Positions 56,641 through 64,000 of a stretch of DNA of 64,000 nt are shown piece by piece. Source of the DNA: Rhodosorus marinus (Eukaryota; Rhodophyta; Stylonematophyceae; Stylonematales; Stylonemataceae). The stretch spans positions 496,001 through 560,000 of the forward strand of contig JAMWBK010000011.1 of the NCBI GenBank assembly GCA_029953675.1. The letters run 5' to 3'. The stretch's first letter is position 1. Each line of letters opens with the position of its first letter. A model generated the notes under the pieces. It had not been told where the DNA came from, did not search any database, and was given only the letters and a program-made list of their open reading frames with translations. A program made the translations under genes and the position numbers.

Positions 56641-56845
56641 CTCGGGTTCTGGTACGTAGTCATGTTCAGTGTCACAAACCACAAGCGTATCCAAAACCGC
56701 TGTTAAACGATCCCGATCGGAGATCTTGCGGTACTTCGTCCCAGTTTGTGATTATAGGGCAGTTGGCCAAGTCCCGTTTTTCGTTCGACACGCCGCACCA
56801 TTGCTCCCCGCTATCCTGCACCACAGCCGCACCAGGCTCTAGACT
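56641..56845 (-). pseudogene. Sulfatase C-terminal remnant
   Basis: The minus strand encodes DSGEQWCGVSNEKRDLANCP, then INWDEVPQDLR-like sequence, matching the last part of the intact sulfatases (RWYDVREEKRDMDDYPRIFDW...). After a one-base frame change it reads VCDTEHDYVPEPEV and stops, matching the C-terminal DTEHDYVP. Everything N-terminal of this block is missing, and RT-derived sequence lies shortly beyond. Confidence 0.85.
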
Positions 56846-56993
56846 CGAAGAAGACAAACAGCCCGAGGCAAGAGGGCAGTGAAGGGTCAGGTCTACAACG
56901 TGTTGTGGAGAACGTCTGCATCCTCCACGACAAGATCTGGGCTTCCGAATCATTGGTTCGGGTGCCGAGGCAATGGAGAGGCTCAAATCCTAT

Positions 56994-57765
56994 TGAGCCT
57001 CAGGTCGATTTGAAACCGGGCCAACTCCGGACGGTCCAAGAATGCCTCGAATTCGGGTAGCAAGTCCACGTCGGACGAGGGGAACAAAGATGACACCGTC
57101 TGGGCGAGACTTTCTGCATAGGGGAGGACAGGCGCCTGGCCCGCCAGAACTCGCGCCGCTCGACTCAAGTCCCACCGCTACCAATTTCTGTACTCGAGCC
57201 GTCAGGGGCGAGACGGTTCCAGCCCGGGTCCGACGAACGGATGGTTCCAACGACGCCAAGTAGCTTTGCTGCTACACCTCGAATTCCCCTTTCAGGAACA
57301 TGGCAAGCCGATCTCGGACACACCATCTGTGTGACACGCCATCTGTGTGACACGCCATCTGTGTGACACGCATTCTGTGTGACACGCCATCTGTGTGACA
57401 CGCCATCTGTGTACACCATCTGTGTGACACGCCATCTGTGTCCGAGATCGGTTTGCCATGTTCCTGAAAGGGGAATTCGAGGTGTAGCAGCAAAGCTACT
57501 TGGCGTCGTTGGAACCATCCGTTCGTCGGACCCGGGCTGGAACCGTCTCGCCCCTGACGGCTCGAGTACAGAAATTGGTAGCGGTGGGACTTGAGTCGAG
57601 CGGCGCGAGTTCTGGCGGGCCAGGCGCCTGTCCTCCCCTATGCAGAAAGTCTCGCCCAGACGGTGTCATCTTTGTTCCCCTCGTCCGACGTGGACTTGCT
57701 ACCCGAATTCGAGGCATTCTTGGACCGTCCGGAGTTGGCCCGGTTTCAAATCGACCTGAGTCTCA
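56994..57765. repeat. Large inverted repeat with about 325 bp arms
   Basis: The left arm (56994-57316) is the reverse complement of the right arm (57442-57765) with only a few mismatches (one near 57308, some at the outer ends). Both arms carry the 5' part of the RT element that continues rightwards from 57490. The arms enclose a 125-bp tandem repeat, so the locus can form a long hairpin or cruciform. Confidence 0.92.
57317..57441. repeat. Tandem repeat of a 16-bp unit at the palindrome centre
   Basis: Eight units of GACACGCCATCTGTGT. Two are variants (ACACACC at the first, GCATTC at the fourth) and the seventh is three bases short. Each unit carries its own short inverted ends (ACAC...GTGT). 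Confidence 0.92.
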
Positions 57766-60392
57766 ACGAGTTTGATCTGGAGGATTTGCTTCGTACCTCG
57801 CGTCGTGGACGCTGTCCTGGACCCGCAGGGCTTCGAACCGAATTATTGCAGGCCTTGGGCAAGCCTGGCCGGAGCGCACTGCTCAAGATCCTGAACAAAC
57901 TGTTCCAGGGCACATCGGGTGCGTCTGCCCTATGGGAACATCTCCGAAGGGCACAACTTTGAATGCTCGCGAAGCCTGGCCATCAGCCGGCCCACCCGCG
58001 TCTCCGGCCGATCGGTATGGTCGAGAGCCTACGGAAACTAGGTGGAAGGTGGCTATGCCAGCGAATTCGCCAGCGGGTCACAGCTTTTGTGGCGCCCTTG
58101 CAAGTGGGGGTGGGATTTTCGGGGGGTTGCGAATTGATCACCCTTGGGATCGAGCTGGAGCGTGCCTGTAGGCCCGACTGGGGAGTTTTGGTGGTTGATT
58201 TTCGAAACGCATTCAACAGCGTCTCGCGGACGCATGCGTTGGAGGTGATCCGACGGGTTTCTCCGGAGGCGTGGCCCTGCCTCTCTGGTCTTTACGGAAG
58301 GGGGAGCCTCCCCTACTGCACCAGTGAGGGCACTGTTTTCCAAGCACATACTGGAGTCCAACACTGCCATCCTTGTGGGCCTCTGCTTCATGCGTGTGCC
58401 CTGCAGCTCGTTCTCCTGCGTCTCGCGACTGAGGTGCCGGCTCTTCGTATCTACGCCTATCACGACGACGTGACCTTGCTGGGCGCCCCTGAGACTCTGG
58501 CTCGGGGGTTGACCCAGATCGAAGCGATTGCACGTGGAGTAGGTCTGACGGTGGAACCCGAGAAGTGTCCCTAGGGGGAGCCTCCCCTACTGCACCAGGG
58601 AGTGCACTGTTTTCCAAGCACATACTGGAGTCCAACAAGGCCATCCTTGTGGGCGTCTACTTCCTGCGTGTGCCTTGCAGCTCGTTCTCCTGCGTCTCGC
58701 GACTGAGGTGCCGGCTCTTCGTATCTACGCCTATCACGACGACGTGACCTTGCTGGGCGCCCCTGAAACCCTGGCTCGGGGGTTGACCCAGATCGAAGCG
58801 ATTGCACGTGGAGTGGGTCTGACGGTGGAACCCGAAAAGAGTCGTTTTCTCGCTCCAAGTGAAGTTTCGATGGCCTCTCTGCCATCTAATCTACGAACCA
58901 TTGGCGAACGTGAAGGGTTGGAGCACCACAGCGTCGGTTTCGGGAGCAACAACTTTGTCCAAGCCTCTTGCGAACGAGTCTTGACTCGGCACAAGCAGCT
59001 CACTGACGCCATTGAGCGCCTTCCAGACAGTATGCTGCGATCGGCCCGCTTGCTTTCCCGCTTTTGTGCCAGTCCCCGACTCAACTACTGGTTGCGTAGC
59101 CTACCACCCGACTGGGGTTCGCCGCCAAGGCCGACGAGATGACGCTGAACCACTGGGGTACGCTCTTGGATGAACCCCTCGATCTTGAAGAGGCTCCCGA
59201 CAGGGACTTAATTCGTGCCCAGCTCGCCCTACCGTTGCGCTTGGGGGGATTTGGTGTCGCAGATCGGGGGCTCGTCTTCTCGCCTGCGGCGGTCGCCTCC
59301 TGGGCAACCGCGCTCCGTACCTGGGTGACTTTCCGGATACAAAGTGCCTGCTTTTTTGCTCGAGCACAGACTAGCGAGGACCCAGTGACCCTTTCGCCCC
59401 AGCTTTTGACGATCTATGATGGTCTACAACAGGCGTTCCGGATGTGCAACGCCGTGCCGGACGAGAATCGATCCCGTTTTCGCTCTTGGCGGGAACTGCT
59501 ATGGGGACGAACTGCGGCGATTGAGGACTCACCCATTGACAGAGTTCTTTCCGATGAGGGAGAAGCTAGCCCCGAGTCACCCGTTGCAGATTACCCAGGT
59601 CTGACCCGATTGTGGAGCTCCCGCACTGAAGTGATTCAACATAGCCTCAGCTGGGGCCAACACAGTGCCGCTCACGCAATCTTGCTCAACTCTCCCCTCA
59701 CACCGCCTACCACCGCCGCTCGCCTTCGCGGCATGGGAGGCCATCTCTCGCGCCTGTGGTTAACCACTCTGCCTTCGTCGCCGGGTCACCGCCTCGATGC
59801 CTTCCAGTTCCGCTCCGCCGCACGGATCTACTGAGGTTTGCCACAAGCCCCGTGGCACTCTAATCGGCCGTCTTTCTGTCAGGGATGTGAGAGCCGGATT
59901 GACGCTTGTGGCTACCACTTCTTGGGTTCATGCGGACTGTTGCGGGGTCTCCGCACGAGGCGCCACACTCGTCTCAAGTACACCCTAAGCGAATGTTTAG
60001 CTCGGGTAGGGCATACGGTTGAGGTGGAATCGGAACTACCCAGATCGGTCTCGGACACGGCGCCGCCCTGCTGTATCGCAGATCTTCTTGTATCAGACCC
60101 TGCCGCCCAGCGCTCAGCATATGTTGACGTCGCGATTACATGCCCTGTGGCGAGCGCCCACCTCACGGCTGCCGCCCGCCGCCGAGGGCCAGCCGCTTCG
60201 GCCCTTCGACGAGTGAAGGCACGACGGTATGCTGAGAGCATGGCCAGTCTGCCCTACGCAGAGGGTCGCTCCCACCGGTTCCAGCCTTTCATTGTGGAAA
60301 GCTTTGGTTATGTGGATAAGTCGGGTTTAGAGTGGTTGCGGAAATGTTTCGCGGAGCATCCTACTGAGTACTTGGCGTTTTTACCCGTTTGA
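57490..60392 (+). pseudogene. Second RLE retrotransposon ORF2, decayed (copy 2)
   Basis: The plus strand encodes an RT-RLE protein related to copy 1 but clearly a different subfamily: GRCPGPAGLRTELL, RPIGMVESLRKLGGRWLC, VVDFRNAFNSVSR, AYHDDVTLLG, LPLRLGGFGVADRG, then CQGCESR...H...C, RTRRHTRLK and IADLLVSDP...SAYVDVAIT near the end. Damage: an in-frame TGA at 57960 (AQL*MLAKPG), a degenerate motif B (GVQHCHPCGP instead of GVQQGDPLGP), a 274-bp duplication that shifts the frame, a further frame change near 59120-59140, and another in-frame TGA near 59832. The start is truncated within the inverted repeat. It lies between sulfatase copies 2 and 3, opposite in orientation to them. Confidence 0.88.
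58301..58848 (+). repeat. 274-bp direct duplication over the RT active site
   Basis: GGGGAGCCTCCCCTACTGCA at 58301 recurs at 58575, and the following sequence is repeated at about 95 percent by eye, including both YHDD codons. The first copy runs into AGAAGTGTCCCTAG and stops; the second carries on into downstream RT sequence. 274 is not a multiple of three. Confidence 0.9.
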
Positions 60393-60530
60393 GTGCCGTC
60401 CTGTGGCGATATTCTACCAGCATGCTTGCCGAGGCGCGCCATCGGCGCCTGGGTTTGCGCACTTCCCTCCCTAGTTCTTAGTTCCTTTTCACGTCTTGCG
60501 TAGCGCTTCAGGCTATGCTAGTGAAGCCCA
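60393..60530. other. 3' flank of retroelement copy 2
   Basis: Probably the element's 3' UTR, ending where the sulfatase segmental duplication begins (60531). No poly(A) tract is present. Confidence 0.4.
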
Positions 60531-60652
60531 GATAAAAGGCCAGCGGCGTGTGTGCAGATGCAAGGAGATCGATACGGTCTGTATTTTAATCTTGTACTAT
60601 TGCTTATAAGTATGAGTAGCTTCGCTGTGAAGGCAACGATGGGTCCTTTCCG

Positions 60653-62287
60653 TCACAGTGGAACGTAGTCATGTTCAGTGTCGTAGACGTCAAACTTGTC
60701 CAAAACCGGTCTTAAACGCTTCCATTCATCTCGAGATTTTTGGGGCAGTGTTTGCCAGTCGAAAATGCGAGGGTAGTCGTCCATGTCGCGCTTTTCCTCC
60801 CGTACATCGTACCAGTGTTTCAAGGCATCCCTCATAATATAGGAGCCTCTGATCATCTGGAAGTGACCCGCAAATCTTGTCATATAAGAAAAGTTGTACG
60901 TTCGTGTATGCTTCTCGGCGTCCCCAAATAAGTAGGGATAAAGGCTTTCACCATGGATTTCATATCCATCAAGAAGGTCACTCACGCCCATCAAATCGGC
61001 CACCGTTGGCAACAGGTCAACGGAAGAAGCGAACTCGCTGGACCTGCCTTTCTTCGTCATACCTAGCCCAGGCGCGTAGACGAACAGTGGCACATGTGGA
61101 CCCCTCTGCTTGATCCCTAGCCCCTTTCCATAACCCTTTGTTCCGTTGTCTGTGGCAAAGATTATAACCGTATTCTTCAGGATGCCCAGTTCTTTGCATT
61201 TCTCTTCAAACTGCCACAGAGTGTAGTCTAGATACTCGACATGGCGCCTGATTCCGCCCTTATTGGTTCCGCTCGTCGTGTAGTTTCCAGCTTCCCCAGT
61301 TATCACCGATTCTTGTTTCACATACCTCTGCGTTTTCGGATTCCACCATAGCTTCGGAGTAGGTGGCCACGTGTCAATCTTCCCATTCAGAAAGTCGAAT
61401 GCCTTGTGTCCAATTCTGGAGGTTGCATACAAGAAGAAAGGCTTATCGTCCTCCGTGCATGTCTCCATGAAGGCCTTGGTTACGTCCATATCCACGTCAG
61501 GCCCGAATGTGCCCTTGTTGTATGCTTCTCTAGTCTCCTCCGTATTGGGATAGTAGACTAGTCTACCATCTTGGTCCTCGTCCCCCTTTGGAGGATTGAA
61601 CAGAAGTACGTGGGGCAGCCAAGTGTAACTACGATGAGCTCTTGCTCCTGGTTCTACCTTGCCGGTGTCCAAGTTGATCAATCTCTTGTTACCATTCTTG
61701 TCCCTTCCCCGCGTTACAACTTGAAAATCTGACAGAGGGCTAGGTGGAACCTCTTGTGGAGCGGGCACGAAAACGCCTTGCCCAAACCCAAACTTTTCCA
61801 AATTGTCAACGTCTTTCATACCTGCTCTTCCCCCCCAAAACGTTCCATACCCAGCCGCCGTTGCCAGTTGCCCAATTCCCAGAGGAGATGTGATCCAAAG
61901 AGGAACGATATCACCGATTTCTCCGTTCTCGTCCACCCACGATCCGTAGTCAAAATTGTGCCACCACTTGGTGATCGATGCGTATCTTCCAGTCATCATC
62001 ATGCCACGACTGGAGGCGCAGATCGGCGTAGACCAGTATTTATCGAAAAAGACACCCTCCTTCGCCATCTTATCCAGCATCGGCGTGCGCGCGCGATACT
62101 TGGGTCTGTCTGTCGTCTCTTCATCGGTACTGGACCAGACCCCGGTATCGTACGGTGGGAACTCCCGGGGGCTGAGATCATCCCCGATCAAAATGATAAT
62201 ATTTGGCCTGCTGCCAGCCGCTGCACTATCCACACCGGACAGAACAGCCCAGCACACCACCACAAACCATACCAAACCAATCTTCAT
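60653..62287 (-). CDS. Secreted S1-type sulfatase, copy 3
   Basis: From ATG 62287 (an ATG at 62308 adds seven residues ahead of the signal peptide) the protein has 544 aa: signal peptide MKIGLVWFVVVCWAVLSGVD, Asp pair D36-D37, nucleophile motif STPICASSRGMMMTGR with Cys90, and FATDNGTKGYGK. It differs from sulfatase 2 by scattered substitutions only and stops two residues earlier. Intact frame, intact motifs and a TATA box suggest both duplicates are still used. Context and expected role are as for copy 2. Confidence 0.92.
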   Translation of the reverse strand: MKIGLVWFVVVCWAVLSGVDSAAAGSRPNIIILIGDDLSPREFPPYDTGVWSSTDEETTDRPKYRARTPMLDKMAKEGVFFDKYWSTPICASSRGMMMTGRYASITKWWHNFDYGSWVDENGEIGDIVPLWITSPLGIGQLATAAGYGTFWGGRAGMKDVDNLEKFGFGQGVFVPAPQEVPPSPLSDFQVVTRGRDKNGNKRLINLDTGKVEPGARAHRSYTWLPHVLLFNPPKGDEDQDGRLVYYPNTEETREAYNKGTFGPDVDMDVTKAFMETCTEDDKPFFLYATSRIGHKAFDFLNGKIDTWPPTPKLWWNPKTQRYVKQESVITGEAGNYTTSGTNKGGIRRHVEYLDYTLWQFEEKCKELGILKNTVIIFATDNGTKGYGKGLGIKQRGPHVPLFVYAPGLGMTKKGRSSEFASSVDLLPTVADLMGVSDLLDGYEIHGESLYPYLFGDAEKHTRTYNFSYMTRFAGHFQMIRGSYIMRDALKHWYDVREEKRDMDDYPRIFDWQTLPQKSRDEWKRLRPVLDKFDVYDTEHDYVPL

Positions 62288-62430
62288 CGTGGCGTTCCAA
62301 ACACACAATCAACGACAATCATATCCTCAAAATCCACCTCACCAGCCCCCAAAAAAACAAAAGTGGTCCTCAAGTTCCTCACCCCACCTTCTCTCCCAAC
62401 CCTCCCCCGCCACACCTAGTCCCCGTATGA

Positions 62431-62444
62431 TCTCTGTATATAGA
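62431..62444 (-). promoter_or_regulatory. TATA box of sulfatase 3
   Basis: CTATATACAGA on the minus strand, about 150 nt upstream of ATG 62287, at the position equivalent to the sulfatase 2 box. Confidence 0.45.
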
Positions 62445-63135
62445 TAACGTATCAACTGATCAGTCACAACACATTTCCCATCAAAAATCAAAACAAAACC
62501 AAAAAGGAAACTGACTTTTCCTCCACGCCAAAATGTCGGATTCCGTAGGAATGGATCTCTCTCTCTCTCTCTACACAAAGATCCAAGTCGTTGCAACAAA
62601 CCCCTCAAAAATATCTAAAAAGCAAATAAGCCAACATTGCTACCGACAGTTACGCCACCGTCGGAGGTAAAAATACCGAAATGTGGATCTTCACAATCTC
62701 ACGAGTCCCCCCAAAAGAATATACAGTAATTCTTAAATACAACGGATCCTTGTCTCTCTAAACAAAACCTCTCAAAAATTTCCAAAAGTCAAGAACTACG
62801 TTGTCCACGAGCGGGTCTCTGTCCCCTCTTTCTCCTCCCCCCCGGGGGGGGGGAGTTAGAATATGGGGGTCCGTTTCCATCTCAAAAACCTAAAACTATG
62901 TAGTGTTTTTCTCACAGTTCACACCGGGACTAAATTTGGTTTGCTCTCTCCCCCCCGCCCAATCCTCGCCCTACCAAAAGAGTCTTTACAACGGTTTTCC
63001 GGTTTTGGATTTGTTTTATATATAAAATTGAAAATGTCGTGTGTGGACATGGTTTGTCAAATGTCTTGAGATATGATAGGGTTGTTGTTTTTATATAAAA
63101 AAGTTCACATGTCCACATGACCATCGTGTCATTTT

Positions 63136-64000
63136 TTGTGATTCAAGCTGTAGAAAGTGTTGGAAATCCATTGTTTTCTAGGCACTCATACTAGTTTAGG
63201 GATAATGGCTTTGATTAGAACCAAAAACTCCTATATCTAGTACCAACGTAGGGTATATCAAACTAGGGTTGTGCTGAAGAAAGAATTACCGCACTGGTGA
63301 TAACAATTACCAGCAAATAAGCCTGAAACTAAATACCGGGAATACGAGCTGGAATCGAGGATATTTAACAGTAGAAACTCCGATTCGGTAAGAACGGATT
63401 GTTTTACATATATAGAGAAAGCGGTGTTTTGCCGGTAATAAATCGTAATTGAATTCTTTTCTAGTGTAGCGGAATCGTGGGTTTCATCCTAATGAGAAAA
63501 ACGTTTGTTTTGCTACGGAATCGAGGGTTTGACACCTCGGTTTTGCCACCTCAAGTGGGGTTTCTCAATCCATCATCAATCCATCATCAATTACGCGATT
63601 CGGGGCTGGAATTGAGGGTACAAACCCGAGGGGGGTCGAATATCCAAGTACTGGAAGGATTGTGGAGAAACTCAACCAATATCGCAGCAATACCAGGCTG
63701 ATGCTGATACAGGTTTTATCGTTGCCCTTTTAACATTGAATAGTAAAAGAGGACGTAAACCTCGGAAACGACGATCAAAGCCGCCATATTAAATACAATA
63801 GAGTAGCGGATGAGGGACGCATTTCGTCCAGTATCATACGTTTCTCGGATGCTTGATCCCCGCCTGAGGGGAGTGGGCATGTCTCCACGAGATAAACAAC
63901 ATGTTTGCTTGGTCGCGGAGGATCTGTACCAAAAATCGAGCAAGCAGCAAGTGAAAGTTTCTGGAGAGAGAGGAGCTCCAGGAGAAGATCAGAATTCTTT
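63136..64000. other. Unassigned right end of the window
   Basis: No gene was recognised. Short repeats such as ATCCATCATCA (twice near 63571-63590) and recurring GGAATCGTGGGTTT / GGAATCGAGGGTTT words (63470 and 63520) occur. Confidence 0.3.

Larger units (their letters stand above)
60531..63135. repeat. Segmental duplication, right copy (holds sulfatase 3)
   Basis: Counterpart of 51842-54480. The left edge of both copies is AGATAAAAGGCC or TGATAAAAGGCC. Far-upstream matches include the TGTTTTATAT(A/G)TAAAATTG block at 63012, found at 54359 in the other copy. Confidence 0.85.

Noticed and set aside
57317-57441. Possible CRISPR array
   Set aside because: The 16-bp units are directly adjacent with no spacers, and the setting is a eukaryotic transposon; this is a plain tandem repeat.
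56990-57775. Two identical 89-91 aa frames, one on each strand
   Set aside because: They are the same out-of-frame reading of the two palindrome arms. The RT reading frame is the meaningful one.

Overview
The window is nuclear DNA from a eukaryote. Its genes are interrupted by short GT-AG introns (about 60-490 nt), it has eukaryote-only proteins (Rab GTPase, PAQR receptor, ZNHIT3, tRNA-splicing endonuclease, P-type PPR protein), and it carries decayed non-LTR retrotransposons. A plant-style Mfd helicase without the UvrA-binding half, a PPR protein with a possible transit peptide and a type II NAD(P)H dehydrogenase point to a plastid-bearing organism. Together with an array of secreted sulfatases, a red alga is my best guess (inference, not proven). 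No prokaryotic operon, CRISPR array or phage was seen.

Layout. 0-2.4 kb: an intact Rab GTPase and a broken Rab copy. 2.7-7.2 kb: a frameshifted two-ORF non-LTR retrotransposon with a restriction-like endonuclease. 7.2-10.7 kb: mostly unexplained DNA with a small possible RT remnant. 10.7-34.3 kb is the housekeeping core: PHO80-like cyclin, tRNA-Cys, a multi-exon unknown that may be the meiotic XPF-like protein SHOC1/ZIP2, a PAQR receptor, a PPR protein fused to a very large acidic tail, ZNHIT3, SEN2-like tRNA-splicing endonuclease, NDH-2 and plastid-type Mfd. 34.3-43 kb is gene-poor. It holds a tandem pair of small orphan proteins (134 and 135 aa, with conserved ends), a Gln/Met-rich orphan and a GC-rich tandem repeat. 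43.1-45.2 kb: a seven-exon mitochondrial fumarase; tRNA-Gln follows at 46.0 kb.

46.4-62.3 kb is a sulfatase cluster, all on the minus strand: three intact secreted S1-type sulfatases plus two sulfatase remnants. The second and third genes sit in a roughly 2.6 kb segmental duplication. The cluster is riddled with retroelement debris: a patch truncated at both ends inside one remnant, and a second RT element that begins in a large inverted repeat (about 330 bp arms around a 16-bp tandem repeat) and contains a 274-bp internal duplication over its RT active site.

The genes do not form one pathway. They cover RNA processing (PPR, SEN2, tRNAs), box C/D snoRNP assembly (ZNHIT3), organelle metabolism (NDH-2, fumarase), plastid DNA maintenance (Mfd), signalling and trafficking (cyclin, Rab, PAQR), and extracellular sulfated-polysaccharide chemistry (sulfatases). 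I joined exons by eye from reading frame, splice-site consensus and protein-family conservation; no transcript data were available.
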